64,000 nucleotides of DNA from Chryseosolibacter sp964493505 (lineage in GTDB: Bacteria > Bacteroidota > Bacteroidia > Cytophagales > Cyclobacteriaceae), in contig CAZBNP010000001.1 in assembly GCA_964493505.1 (NCBI GenBank), forward strand, positions 468,251 to 532,250, read 5' to 3'. The notes beneath the pieces are model-generated. The model ran no database searches and had not been told where the DNA came from. It worked only from the letters and a program-made list of their open reading frames with translations. Positions 10,046 to 19,204 of this stretch are shown here, piece after piece (the first letter of the stretch is position 1; every line of letters starts with the position of its first letter). The translations under genes and the position numbers were made by a program.

Positions 10046-10078
10046 AACACAAAAGTCCTCGTGAGAGGACTTTGTGTT
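10046..10078 (-). terminator. Hairpin between DUF4295 and ftsY (terminator or attenuator)
   Basis: The arms AACACAAAAGTCCTC (10046-10060) and GAGGACTTTGTGTT (10065-10078) pair over about 14 bases with one bulged A and a four-base loop. On the minus strand it lies 19 bases after the DUF4295 stop and 66 bases before ftsY. The T tract after it is short, so a partial terminator or processing site is as likely as full termination. Confidence 0.6.
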
Positions 10079-10097
10079 GAAACATTTTTCAGGCTGA

Positions 10098-10253
10098 TTA
10101 TTTTTTTGCCAGTATGTCTTTTGCCAACTCTGCGGGCACGATCTCTTCCCGGAAGGTATAAGCGCCGGTCTTTTCAGACTTCACTACCTTGATGATTTTC
10201 GCAAAGCTTTTTCCATCTACTTTCTTGAGGGATGCAACAACTTTCTTTGCCAT
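10098..10253 (-). CDS. DUF4295 small basic protein
   Basis: A 51-residue basic protein, reading MAKKVVASLKKVDGKSFAK and ending DILAKK. It matches the Bacteroidota family DUF4295, which sits directly after rpmG in many genomes of the phylum. It is lysine-rich like a ribosome-associated protein. Its start is two bases from the rpmG stop, so it is surely in the same operon. A ribosomal role is inferred from context only. Confidence 0.88.
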   Translation of the reverse strand: MAKKVVASLKKVDGKSFAKIIKVVKSEKTGAYTFREEIVPAELAKDILAKK

Positions 10254-10255
10254 GA

Positions 10256-10438
10256 TTACTTAATTTCTTTGTGAACAGTATATTTCTTCAAAACAGAGTT
10301 GTACTTCTTCAGTTCCAGCCTCTCGGTAGTGTTTTTACGGTTTTTGGTTGTAATGTACCGGCTCATTCCCGGCTGTCCGGTTGTTTTATGCTCGGTGCAT
10401 TCCAAAATTACCTGAACTCTATTGCCTTTCTTTGCCAT
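10256..10438 (-). CDS. rpmG: 50S ribosomal protein L33
   Basis: A 60-residue L33 (MAKKGNRVQVILECTEHK, then YITTKNRKNTTERLELKKY and VHKEIK). It has one Cys in ECTEHK and no CxxC pairs, so it is the zinc-free (C-) form. This suggests a low-zinc-independent ribosome component. It lies 20 bases after rpmB and two bases before DUF4295. Confidence 0.96.
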   Translation of the reverse strand: MAKKGNRVQVILECTEHKTTGQPGMSRYITTKNRKNTTERLELKKYNSVLKKYTVHKEIK

Positions 10439-10458
10439 GATCGTTCAATTTTTCTCTG

Positions 10459-10698
10459 TTAGAGTACGAGATTTCCGTTTGCCTTTGCTTCTTTGAGGAC
10501 AGCGGTAATTCCGTGTTTGTTAATGGTCTTGATAGCCTTCGCAGACAGTTTCAGGGTTATCCACTTATCCTCTTCAGGAATGAAGAAACGCTTCTTCTGA
10601 AGATTCGGGTAAAATCTGCGCTTTGTCTTGTTATTCGCGTGGGACACATTGTTTCCCACTTGAGGCCTTTTTCCGGTTATTTGACAAACTCTTGCCAT
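10459..10698 (-). CDS. rpmB: 50S ribosomal protein L28
   Basis: A 79-residue L28 (MARVCQITGKRPQVGNNVS, then NNKTKRRFYPNLQKKRFF). It has a single Cys and lacks the zinc CxxC pairs, consistent with the zinc-free L33 next door. It is the first gene of the rpmB-rpmG-DUF4295(-ftsY) unit. About 100 bases separate it from the HAD gene upstream. Confidence 0.96.
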   Translation of the reverse strand: MARVCQITGKRPQVGNNVSHANNKTKRRFYPNLQKKRFFIPEEDKWITLKLSAKAIKTINKHGITAVLKEAKANGNLVL

Positions 10699-10802
10699 AG
10701 TTCTCAGCTCTTTGTTTTTCGTCCCTTCTGAAAAGGGACTGCAAATATCGCTAAATCGGGTGATAAACCAAACCCGAAACTGAATTTTTGTGGAAGGTTA
10801 AA

Positions 10803-11498
10803 TCAGGTCGGCCGGCTGAATATGCTGGATATCAGGTCGTTTGGATCCAGTCCAACGAAGTCGTCAATTATATAGTCCGTATGGGCCAGCTCTTCGCGGG
10901 TATGCGTGGTCGTGACACCGACAACCTTGCACCCGGCATTTTGGGCCGATTCCACCCCCGCCAGCGAATCTTCAAAAACTATACATTTCTCCGGGGCGAA
11001 ATTCAAGGCAGCAGCTACCTTCAGATAAATCTCCGGGTCGGGCTTTCCTTTGGAGACGAATGAGTCGTGGAGGATCGTGTCGAAGAAGGGCGCCAACCCT
11101 GTCTTGTCGAGGACAAAATCTACGTTGCTGAGCGGCGCCGACGTGCCTATAGCCCGTGGCACGCCCGCCCTGCGCACTTCCTGAAGAAATCCGGTAAGCC
11201 CTTTCAATGGCTCTATTGTCGCATTGTAGAGTTCCCGAAACATAGCCTCCTTTTCTTCCGAGTAGGCTTTTAACTGGTCAGGTGAAAGTGGCCCGAACAC
11301 GGCGACCAGCCACTCCTGGTTGCGGCGGCCATAGATCTTTTCACGAAGGTCGTCTTCCGTTAATTTCTTCCCGTATTTCTCGCAAAACTGTTGAAGCGAT
11401 ATTTTATGTGCCGGATTGCTGTCAACTATGACGCCGTCCATATCAAAGATAAATGCCGTGTCCTGATTCAATTTTCCTGTCTTTATTCTGTTTTGCAA
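10803..11498 (-). CDS. HAD-superfamily hydrolase, beta-phosphoglucomutase-like
   Basis: About 231 residues. Motif I is FIFDMDGVIVDSNP, with both catalytic Asp. Motif II is GTSAPLSNVDFVL, the motif III Lys is in SKGKPDPEIYLK, and motif IV is CIVFEDSLAGVESAQNAG. The alpha-helical cap follows motif I, as in phosphoglycolate phosphatase and beta-phosphoglucomutase. The substrate is unknown. The start is uncertain: the TTG at 11498 overlaps a promoter-like TATTCTTG, so the TTG at 11471, nine codons later, may be the true start. There is no ATG before motif I. Confidence 0.85.
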   Translation of the reverse strand: MQNRIKTGKLNQDTAFIFDMDGVIVDSNPAHKISLQQFCEKYGKKLTEDDLREKIYGRRNQEWLVAVFGPLSPDQLKAYSEEKEAMFRELYNATIEPLKGLTGFLQEVRRAGVPRAIGTSAPLSNVDFVLDKTGLAPFFDTILHDSFVSKGKPDPEIYLKVAAALNFAPEKCIVFEDSLAGVESAQNAGCKVVGVTTTHTREELAHTDYIIDDFVGLDPNDLISSIFSRPT

Positions 11499-11524
11499 GA
11501 ATACGGCGGGATATCCATATTCAA
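11496..11524 (-). promoter_or_regulatory. Bacteroidota-type promoter for the HAD gene
   Basis: Read on the minus strand, TTG (11522-11524), then 18 bases, then TATTCTTG (11496-11503), seven of eight matches to TAnnTTTG. If it is used, the HAD start codon must lie downstream of 11496. Confidence 0.45.
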
Positions 11525-11542
11525 AAACGAGGGGTCCTGATT

Positions 11543-13747
11543 CTATTTGACTATGAATCGCTGAACCACGGATTTCTTGTCGGAGGTGAATTTGAGGAGA
11601 TATACCCCCGCGGCGAGCGATGATACACGGTAGTGGTGGACCTCATCCCCGCGTAACGCAACGGGCGGACCAAGCCGTTGCCCCAGGGCGGAAAAAACTT
11701 CCGCCACGCCGTACCGGTCTGACTTTATATTCAGGACTTCATGGTTCTGCACCGGGTTAGGATAAATATCGACCTGCAGTCGTTCAGACAATGAAGCGCC
11801 GTCATCGTGCTTGAGAATGTGGAGCCCTCCGAGAGCATTACCCAGTATAATGGCCGGCTTATCCAGGTTAAAGAGGTTGGCAACCGAGAACCAGACCTTT
11901 CCGCCGAAATTCCTGCTCGTATAATGACCCAGTGTAGCGTTGAAGACCAGATTGTTCACTGCTGCGTCTTCGCCGTTTGCCTGGTTTCTGAAATCACTTA
12001 TAATGCCCGGCATACCGGACTGATCGCCCAGCAGCAGATCGTCGGAACCATCACCATCGAAGTCTGCCACGACGACAGATGGATTTTGCCGGAGTGGAGA
12101 CGTTGCAAATCCCAGATACTGCTCGTCTTCCAGGACGAAGGCGGGGTTGCCCTGACTTCCATTATTCCTCCAATACTCAAGATTCCCTTCACTTCTGCCG
12201 ACGAGGATATCAGGGAGCCCATCGCCGTTGATGTCGGTCAGATAGATATTTTCCGTATAGGTCAATGAGAAATTGACGGGCGTCAATGAGCTGGCAAAGT
12301 CGAACCCGGATTGGCTTCTATTGGCCAGGTAGTAGAGACGTGTAACAGAATTATCAAAGCTGGTTGCGGTAAAGACCAGATCAGTAGTCTGATTGCTGTC
12401 AATATCCGCAAACTGGATCTTGACATTGTAGTAGCGCGACGAGGAGAACCCGAGGTAGTCATCAGAAACCAGTTTGAACACCGGCTTCGTATCGGTGCCC
12501 GTGTTTTCGAACAGGTATAACCGGGAAGTGTAAACATCCGATGAGTTTGCGCTGACGAGGAGGTCGAAGAGACCGTCGCTGTTATAGTCCAAAAACGCCG
12601 GCACGGCATTGTCCCCCACGTCGATCATTTCATCCTGGAGGAAATCGGGTTTGACGAAACTGAATGTCGGCACTGCGTTAGAGCCTGTATTTTTATAAAA
12701 CCATGTAGACCGTTGCAGTTGGCTGTTCAGGTACTGCTTGGAGAAAATGTTTGGTGTAGCGATAAGGTCCTTTTTTCCATCAAAGTCGACGTCTTCATAA
12801 AAGGCAGCCGGAAACAGCACAAAGTTGGCCGGGGCAGATTGCGGGAATCCGTAAAAACTATTGATGACGGGTTCGGCTGTTGTTCCCTGGTTGGGCAGCG
12901 CAAACAGCTGGGTGCATTCAGCTTCAGAGAACAGGATGTCCTGTTGCTGGTCGCCGTTGAGATCAATTGCGAGCAGGCTTTTGCCACCGGCGTGTTTTGT
13001 CCGCCCACCGGAAATTGGCGGGCAAGCGGCACCGTTGAAGGCAAAGCTACCACAATCGCATTCGCGAAAATCTCCCCACGAGCGGGTTACACGCACGAAC
13101 TCCAGCGAGTCGCATGATTGGTAGTCGTCAATCGAGCGATTCTCATGGAACTCAATAGTGTTGCCGGCCCACTGGATGTTTAGGATGTCGAGATCTCCGT
13201 CGCCGTCCACATCGCTGATGGAAGGAAGGTCGTCGTATTGTAACTGGAGGTTTACCTTGATTTCGGTGGCGGGATTTCGGGTCAGCAACACGTGACTCTT
13301 TTCGTTGCCGAAGCCGGTGCTGAAAAGGTAGGGTTCCCACTCCAGTTTGCCCGGTGTACGGGTGGTGTTGATGAATACTTTCATGCCCAGGACATCGCCG
13401 GTGAAAATGTCCTTTAGCCCGTCGCAGTTAAAGTCGCGCAGTAGCAACCAGTTGTAGACGTCGACGGGGAACATCTCTTCGTAGTCCGGGGCGGGAACGT
13501 ATCGATTCCCCGCTGCGACGAATGTGATGATCTTGTTGGCCATCCGGTCGTACAAGACCAGGTCGTCAACACCATCTCCATTGAGGTCCATCGTATTGAA
13601 CTGAGCCGCATTAAGACCACCGGCCCAGGGTATCCGGAGATACTCACCTTCGAGATCCTGTACAGGAATGGACTCATCAACCTCATACGTGAACTGAGCG
13701 CGCAGCGTCAAGGGCATAACAAGAAGCAAAAGACACAGCAGGCGCAT
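11543..13747 (-). CDS. Secreted FG-GAP/VCBS-repeat protein with T9SS sorting domain
   Basis: A 734-residue protein with a Sec signal (LLCLLLLVMPLTLRAQ). Repeated calcium-binding loops of the type DLNGDGVDD, DVDGDGDLDI, DFDGKKD-like and DINGDGLPDI lie across the whole chain, so the fold is probably a beta propeller of integrin type. The last ~80 residues (VDIYPNPVQNHEVLNI, then GVYLLKFTSDKKSVVQRFIVK at the end) are a type A C-terminal sorting domain. This predicts export by the type IX system and attachment or release at the surface. The ligand is unknown. It is divergent from murF with about 100 bases between. Confidence 0.9.
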   Translation of the reverse strand: MRLLCLLLLVMPLTLRAQFTYEVDESIPVQDLEGEYLRIPWAGGLNAAQFNTMDLNGDGVDDLVLYDRMANKIITFVAAGNRYVPAPDYEEMFPVDVYNWLLLRDFNCDGLKDIFTGDVLGMKVFINTTRTPGKLEWEPYLFSTGFGNEKSHVLLTRNPATEIKVNLQLQYDDLPSISDVDGDGDLDILNIQWAGNTIEFHENRSIDDYQSCDSLEFVRVTRSWGDFRECDCGSFAFNGAACPPISGGRTKHAGGKSLLAIDLNGDQQQDILFSEAECTQLFALPNQGTTAEPVINSFYGFPQSAPANFVLFPAAFYEDVDFDGKKDLIATPNIFSKQYLNSQLQRSTWFYKNTGSNAVPTFSFVKPDFLQDEMIDVGDNAVPAFLDYNSDGLFDLLVSANSSDVYTSRLYLFENTGTDTKPVFKLVSDDYLGFSSSRYYNVKIQFADIDSNQTTDLVFTATSFDNSVTRLYYLANRSQSGFDFASSLTPVNFSLTYTENIYLTDINGDGLPDILVGRSEGNLEYWRNNGSQGNPAFVLEDEQYLGFATSPLRQNPSVVVADFDGDGSDDLLLGDQSGMPGIISDFRNQANGEDAAVNNLVFNATLGHYTSRNFGGKVWFSVANLFNLDKPAIILGNALGGLHILKHDDGASLSERLQVDIYPNPVQNHEVLNIKSDRYGVAEVFSALGQRLGPPVALRGDEVHHYRVSSLAAGVYLLKFTSDKKSVVQRFIVK

Positions 13748-13848
13748 AAGTGAAAATATTTCTCCTTACTTAACGCAGACCCATGCCCACCTGTTATCTT
13801 GCCTCTTGGGAAAAGGTTGCGCATCAAATTACGAAGTTATTTACGGCA

Positions 13849-15138
13849 ATGGGTACGGGAATCGAAAATTTATACGCGCGGTACCTGGAAAGTGGTACGA
13901 TCTCAACGGATACAAGGAAAATTGCCCGTGGGTCGGTATTCTTTGCACTGAAGGGCGATAGATTCAACGCGAACGAGTTTGCCGCCGAGGCATTGGCCAA
14001 GGGGGCGTCCTTTGCGGTTATTGGCGAGGAGCAGTACAACCTGGACGACAGGTACATACTTGTAGACGATGTTCTACAGACACTCCAGGCTCTTGCCCGA
14101 TACCACCGCGATCAGTTGACGATTCCGGTGATCGCCCTTACCGGGTCCAACGGAAAGACTACTACCAAGGAGCTGATGTACACTGTCCTGAGCAGAAAGT
14201 TCAGGACGCTGGCAACGAAGGGCAATCTCAATAATCATATCGGCGTGCCGCTTACGCTGCTGTCAATCGATTCTTCTGTGGAACTGGCAGTTGTGGAAAT
14301 GGGAGCTAACCATCCTGAAGAAATTGCATTGCTTTGCCGTATCGCAAATCCAACACACGGTCTCATTACGAATATTGGGAAAGCGCATATCGGTACTTTC
14401 GGCGGATATGAAAGTATTGTACAAGCCAAATCGGAGCTCTATCAACACCTGCTTTCCAACGAAGGAGTTGTCTTTATCAATTCACAGAATCCGGTTCTGA
14501 TGAAGCTCGCGGGATCTTTTCCGGAAGTTATTCGATATCCCGCGCCGGGTGATTTTTACTGCGCCCGGCTCACCGGCGCCGACCCCCTGGTGACCATCGA
14601 AGCCGAGAACGGCGATACCGTGCGGACAGAGCTTGTCGGCGCATATAATTTTGAAAACATAGCCTGTGCATTATGCGTAGGAAAGTATTTTGGCGTTGAC
14701 CCAAAGACGGCCAACGAAGCAATCGCGACTTACAAACCTGGAAACATGCGATCGCAGGTTCTGAAGACCGCGAGCAATACAATCATTCTGGATGCGTACA
14801 ACGCGAACCCTACTTCCATGCAGGCGGCAGTTGAAAACATCGCGGCTATGCAAGCCGATAACAAGATCCTGATCCTCGGGGATATGTATGAACTTGAGGA
14901 CGAAGCGGACAGGGAACACCGGGCGATTGGACGGATGGTGAACGAGAAGGGATTCAGAAATGTATACCTCTGTGGAACGCTGTTCAAATCGGCAGCGCAG
15001 GAAATACCTCATGCTAAGTATTTTGAGCGAAAGGAAGACCTTGTGAAAGAGCTTCGACAGTCTCCGGTAACAGGTGCCACTATCCTGATCAAGGCATCGA
15101 GAGGCGTAGGCCTTGAGACGATCGTCGATTATTTGTAA
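13849..15138 (+). CDS. murF: UDP-MurNAc-tripeptide:D-Ala-D-Ala ligase MurF
   Basis: I start at the ATG at 13849 (429 residues, MGTGIENLYARYLESG), since the family normally begins just before STDTRKI. The in-frame extension to 13783 has no conservation I recognise. The ATP loop GSNGKTTTKE is near residue 99. The Mur ligase middle-domain motif VVEMGANHPEEI and the C-terminal ILDAYNANPTSM segment are present. It adds D-Ala-D-Ala to the peptidoglycan precursor in the cytoplasm. A DUF2461 gene follows 13 bases later. Confidence 0.93.
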   Translation: MGTGIENLYARYLESGTISTDTRKIARGSVFFALKGDRFNANEFAAEALAKGASFAVIGEEQYNLDDRYILVDDVLQTLQALARYHRDQLTIPVIALTGSNGKTTTKELMYTVLSRKFRTLATKGNLNNHIGVPLTLLSIDSSVELAVVEMGANHPEEIALLCRIANPTHGLITNIGKAHIGTFGGYESIVQAKSELYQHLLSNEGVVFINSQNPVLMKLAGSFPEVIRYPAPGDFYCARLTGADPLVTIEAENGDTVRTELVGAYNFENIACALCVGKYFGVDPKTANEAIATYKPGNMRSQVLKTASNTIILDAYNANPTSMQAAVENIAAMQADNKILILGDMYELEDEADREHRAIGRMVNEKGFRNVYLCGTLFKSAAQEIPHAKYFERKEDLVKELRQSPVTGATILIKASRGVGLETIVDYL

Positions 15139-15151
15139 AGTTATAAGCACC

Positions 15152-15814
15152 ATGAACACAGAGATTATCCTAAAATTCCTGAAGGATATTGCCCGCAATA
15201 ACAACCGCGAGTGGTTCGAGAAGAATAAACACCGTTATCTTGATGCGAAGCAGGACTTCGAACAGGTTGTGGCGGGCGTTCTCGAAGGACTCGCGAAATT
15301 CGATACCCGCCTGGGTGGACTTGATCCGAAAAAGCTGCCGTTTCGTATTTATCGCGATGTCCGGTTTAGCAAAGACAAGCGACCTTATAAGACAAACATG
15401 GGTGCTGGCTTTTCTCCGAACGGCAGACTCGTACAGGAACCCGGGTATTATCTACACATTGAGCCCGGCAACAAGAGTTTCGTCGCCGGTGGTATCTATC
15501 AACCCGATGCGACAAACCTGGCGAGTATCCGACAGGAGATTGACTACAACCCCGATCCACTGAAAAAGTTATTTACATCGCAGGTGTTCAGGAAATTTTT
15601 CGATGATTTTGATAACTGGGATCGTCTAAAGACTGCCCCGAAGGGCTATCCGAAAGATCACCCGAATATTGGCTGGCTGAGGAACAGGAGCTTTACCGTT
15701 TCGACGCCGCTGATGGACAAGGAAGTCGTGGACAGGAAATTTGTTCATACGGTAGTCGCTGTATATAAAAAGATCAAGCCGTTAAACGACTATTTCCGCG
15801 AGGCACTCGCGTGA
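15152..15814 (+). CDS. DUF2461 (TIGR02453) family protein
   Basis: A 220-residue protein starting at the ATG at 15152. The family signatures are NNREWFEKNKHRYLDA near the start and PFRIYRDVRFSKDKRPYKTNM, GAGFSP and GGIYQPD in the middle. The family is widespread, cytoplasmic and of unknown biochemical function. It is probably transcribed with murF (gap 13 bases). It converges on the AsmA-like gene with only four bases between the stops. Confidence 0.88.
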   Translation: MNTEIILKFLKDIARNNNREWFEKNKHRYLDAKQDFEQVVAGVLEGLAKFDTRLGGLDPKKLPFRIYRDVRFSKDKRPYKTNMGAGFSPNGRLVQEPGYYLHIEPGNKSFVAGGIYQPDATNLASIRQEIDYNPDPLKKLFTSQVFRKFFDDFDNWDRLKTAPKGYPKDHPNIGWLRNRSFTVSTPLMDKEVVDRKFVHTVVAVYKKIKPLNDYFREALA

Positions 15815-15818
15815 AAAG

Positions 15819-18314
15819 CTACCAGTCGAAGTAATCGTCCTGACTCAATTCTATCTCCTTCTCGGTTTTCTTGCCCCCTGATTTGAAGGCATCCTTCAAT
15901 TCCTGTACTTCTTTCTTCAGGTCGCTGGCGATTTTTTTCCGGACGGCTTCGGTGTCATAGAGGATGCGGTAGTCGTCTGTAGTACCTGTGATTTTGAGGA
16001 AGAGACGACTGTTGCCTTGCTGATCTTCTTCGACCGCCCCCTCAGCCGCAGCTTCGATTATGCGTTTTCTTCTGAGCGGGGTTACAACCCGGTAGTCTAT
16101 CCGTTGGTCGAATGTGTGCGTTCCGCTAATGCGGATATTTGTCACGTTGCTCCCGACTTCCATTTGCGGGAGATAAATGGTTTTGTTTTCTATATGGATG
16201 TCGTTTTTCAGCTGTGAAAAGCGCAGGCGGTCAAGGCCTTCATCGCCGAGATAGCGCTCGAGCTTTTTCAGCGGTTCGAAGTTGTTAAGCTCGCCCTGCG
16301 CGATCGAAATACCGATATCGGCCGTTAGCGTTTCCTGAAAAAGTCTCAGGTTCGGGTTGAGTGTCATTTCCAGGTTTACATCCGCGGTGCCCCGGCCTTT
16401 GAGATGTTTGTCCTGTATGAAAGTCTGGTTGAAGTTCTCAAAGACGTAAAAGACGCTGTCGATATGAATTCCATCGAGTTTGAGGCTGCTGACCACGTCG
16501 ATTGCCCTGGGATTCTTCGCGTCCACGATCCCCGACAGTCGCAGGGCCCCTCCCATTGTCCGAAGTGACAGGTTTCTCGACACAGCCATCTGGTTCTTTA
16601 CCAGCAGGTCGCCCCGAATTGCCTGACCGTGAAAGCGTTTGTACCGCAGAGACTGAATGTCGCAGAGGAAGTTCAGATTGACATTTTTGGAAAGCCTGAA
16701 TGTATAGTCGTTGTTGCTGCCCTTACTGTTTTCATCACCGATTCCTTCACCAAATCCATAGGCGAACAGCTCGTTAAGGTCGATGTATTTCGATTTCAGG
16801 TCGGTTTCGATGCCGATGGGCTGGCCTTCGAACAGGAGAAAGGTGATAATGTTTTTGAAGAAGCCGTTAAGGACGAAGTCGGAGCTGCCCAGTTTCCCCG
16901 ATACGTTACTGAGAGCAAGGTCGTTGTTGTTGAACTGAAGAACGCCTCTGAGGTTTTCCAGTGGAATCTTTCTGCGTCCGTAGAGGAGGTTCATCCCCTC
17001 CATACCGATCGTGCCGAGCGTGGAGACCTGCTGGGCTGTGTTTTTGTTTTTCAGAAGACTGATTCTTCCATCGAAAGCAACGTCGACATCGAGGACGCCC
17101 GAGATATATCGCACTTCTTCGATGGGATAGAAGTCGAGTACCGATGGCGCATTCACTTTGCCTTTGAAGTCGAGCGTGATGTCGGGGTCACTGAAATTGC
17201 GGATAGAGAAGTTGGCCCTGAATTCTTCCGCATTGAGTTTGCCCGTGACGTTCTTCAGGGAGAGCCGTGCTTTTGTGAGGTCATTGACATCCGTTGAAGT
17301 GAATGACCCTTCGAGGGTGGCATTTTCCAGCCGCGTTTTATAGTCGGGGTGAAATAAAGTGGCGTCATCAAATCCAAATTCAACGGCTATGGCAGGGTTT
17401 GCCGTGGGCGAGAATTCACCGTCGAGCCGTGCCTTAAAGTAGACGTTGCCCCGACTGCGGTACTTGTCGAGTTTTTTTGCCTTTGATTCCGGTAACAACG
17501 AGAGCAAAGTCTGTATATCGGTATCGCGCCCCGTGGTTGACAGGTGAATGATGTTCTTTTCCTTCCACTCATACGTTCCTGTTACGGTAAACTTCGACGT
17601 TTTCAGTCCCAGGTCCGAAGGGTCAATGGTCAGATGTTTTCGGATATCATCGTACACCAGGTGGCTTTTGACCTGAAAAGGTTTTCCTGCGAAGTAATTC
17701 TTGTTCTGAATCATCATCTTTTCAGTCACCAGGTGGCCGTTCGCGTCGATGTCGTACACATCGTCTGACGAGTGGATCGAGGCCGTAAGCTTTTCGCTGC
17801 TGAAAGCGAAGTCGTGTAGCAACCGCAGGTCGACGTAGCGAACAACGGCGTCTTTGATCGATACATTCGACAGGGCAAATCCGATCGTGCTGGTTGTTCC
17901 ACGTCCCGAATTCGGCCTCTGGATGATCGTGTAGTTGGTTTCTCCCGCCTCATTGATTTTCAGGTTGGTCTCGCTGCCTTCGATAATAAGCCCCTTCACC
18001 GTGTAGTTCCCGTTCCACACCTGCATTGGGTTAAGTTGAAATGCGATTTTGCTTGCGGTCAGGAGAGGATATTTGCCTTCGTGGCTGTCTTCCACATATA
18101 CGTCGTGAAATACAATCGATACCTGCGGGAATTTTTCAAAGACGGAAACATCTATCTTCTTGATATGTATGGGCGTGCTGAGCTGTTTGTTTGCTTCCCT
18201 GATAAACTGCTGGATCAGCCGGTCTTTGTATAAAAACACTGAAGTCGTCAGCGCAACGACGAGCACACCGGCCACGAGCGTTAGATAAAAAAGTACGCGA
18301 CGAAAAACTTTCAA
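15819..18314 (-). CDS. AsmA-family inner-membrane protein
   Basis: About 831 residues from a TTG at 18314. An N-terminal transmembrane helix (VLFYLTLVAGVLVVALTT) is followed by the AsmA start HIKKIDVSVFEKFPQVSIVF. A very long beta-rich periplasmic region follows, and AsmA C-terminal-like segments such as IAQGELNNFEPLKKLERY near residues 680-700. The family forms lipid-transfer bridges between the two membranes, so phospholipid transport is the likely role. No ATG precedes the membrane segment. A longer form from a TTG at 18425 adds 37 residues and cannot be excluded. Confidence 0.85.
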   Translation of the reverse strand: MKVFRRVLFYLTLVAGVLVVALTTSVFLYKDRLIQQFIREANKQLSTPIHIKKIDVSVFEKFPQVSIVFHDVYVEDSHEGKYPLLTASKIAFQLNPMQVWNGNYTVKGLIIEGSETNLKINEAGETNYTIIQRPNSGRGTTSTIGFALSNVSIKDAVVRYVDLRLLHDFAFSSEKLTASIHSSDDVYDIDANGHLVTEKMMIQNKNYFAGKPFQVKSHLVYDDIRKHLTIDPSDLGLKTSKFTVTGTYEWKEKNIIHLSTTGRDTDIQTLLSLLPESKAKKLDKYRSRGNVYFKARLDGEFSPTANPAIAVEFGFDDATLFHPDYKTRLENATLEGSFTSTDVNDLTKARLSLKNVTGKLNAEEFRANFSIRNFSDPDITLDFKGKVNAPSVLDFYPIEEVRYISGVLDVDVAFDGRISLLKNKNTAQQVSTLGTIGMEGMNLLYGRRKIPLENLRGVLQFNNNDLALSNVSGKLGSSDFVLNGFFKNIITFLLFEGQPIGIETDLKSKYIDLNELFAYGFGEGIGDENSKGSNNDYTFRLSKNVNLNFLCDIQSLRYKRFHGQAIRGDLLVKNQMAVSRNLSLRTMGGALRLSGIVDAKNPRAIDVVSSLKLDGIHIDSVFYVFENFNQTFIQDKHLKGRGTADVNLEMTLNPNLRLFQETLTADIGISIAQGELNNFEPLKKLERYLGDEGLDRLRFSQLKNDIHIENKTIYLPQMEVGSNVTNIRISGTHTFDQRIDYRVVTPLRRKRIIEAAAEGAVEEDQQGNSRLFLKITGTTDDYRILYDTEAVRKKIASDLKKEVQELKDAFKSGGKKTEKEIELSQDDYFDW

Positions 18315-18477
18315 GTCTGAATATTTACGTAAAAATACAGGCAAAAATGGAACCAAAGGGAGAATCAGGCCGTAATGCGCGAATAATTCCCGGGTTCGCC
18401 CCAATCCCCGGTCAAGCAACGACAATCGACGTGCTGCGGTATGCCTTCGATCGGAATAATTCTACAGTCGGGGCGCC

Positions 18478-18508
18478 TTGCCTGAGCCGCGCTTTCTGGC
18501 TAACTTTT
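18478..18508 (+). promoter_or_regulatory. Promoter of the ECF sigma factor gene
   Basis: TTG (18478-18480), 20 bases, TAACTTTT (18501-18508), seven of eight matches to TAnnTTTG. Transcription would start near 18515 and leave a leader of about 120 bases before the TTG start at 18635. The rest of the 320-base gap back to 18314 shows no other feature I can support. Confidence 0.55.
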
Positions 18509-18634
18509 ATAACCGATAGGTTCGGGACCGGAATCCGGTCCTCTGTTTTCCGTAACCCTCGCTTTGACTGGTATTTTTGAAGGCCAGGCAACCCTCTTCA
18601 GACAATCGCGGTACAGGTAATTAAAAGCGGCTCC

Positions 18635-19204
18635 TTGGAAGATCAGGAAGATTATATCAAGCTATTGCTGGAAGGATGCCTCGATGGACATCGCACTAGT
18701 CAGAAACTGCTCTATCAGGCCTATTACAACTATGGTATGAGCATATCGCTCCGGTATGCCGGTAACCGCGAAGAGGCCGCCGAAATCCTAAACGATGCAT
18801 TTATGAAAATATTCACCAATCTGAAGAGGTTTGACCTGACCCGCCCGTTCAAGCCCTGGCTACGGAAGATCCTTGTGAATACGGCGATCAATCACTATCA
18901 CCGGAAGCAGCATGAGATCAAGGCCGAGGGTATGGACAATGCGATAAATGCGTCGGATACGGAGAAAATCCTCTCGGGAATATCCTATCAGGAGGTTATC
19001 GGATTGCTGCAGAGACTGCCACCGGCATACCGAACGGTTTTTAACCTCTACGTGATCGAAGGCTATACCCACGAAGAAATTGCCGGGATGCTGCACATAG
19101 CCACGGGAACTTCAAAATCGAATCTTTTCAAAGCCAAAGAACAACTCAAGATAATATTGAACGACTATTTCGAAGCTGACTATGCCGGAACACGAGAACG
19201 ATAG
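18635..19204 (+). CDS. ECF-type RNA polymerase sigma factor
   Basis: A 189-residue sigma-70 family protein with region 2 (YAGNREEAAEILNDAFMKIF, residues ~40-60, then PFKPWLRKILVNTAINHYH) and region 4 (LQRLPPAYRTVFNLYVIEGY, residues ~125-145, then HEEIAGMLHIATGTSKSNLFKAKEQL). The start is a TTG; no ATG precedes region 2. Its last 23 bases overlap the next gene, which encodes a single-pass membrane protein in the position of an anti-sigma factor. The regulon is unknown; the genes downstream are the closest candidates. Confidence 0.9.
   Translation: MEDQEDYIKLLLEGCLDGHRTSQKLLYQAYYNYGMSISLRYAGNREEAAEILNDAFMKIFTNLKRFDLTRPFKPWLRKILVNTAINHYHRKQHEIKAEGMDNAINASDTEKILSGISYQEVIGLLQRLPPAYRTVFNLYVIEGYTHEEIAGMLHIATGTSKSNLFKAKEQLKIILNDYFEADYAGTRER

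Noticed and set aside
16629..17297. Antisense ORF of 222 residues in the AsmA-like gene
   Set aside because: It is the mirror of a well-supported long minus-strand gene and has no recognisable family.
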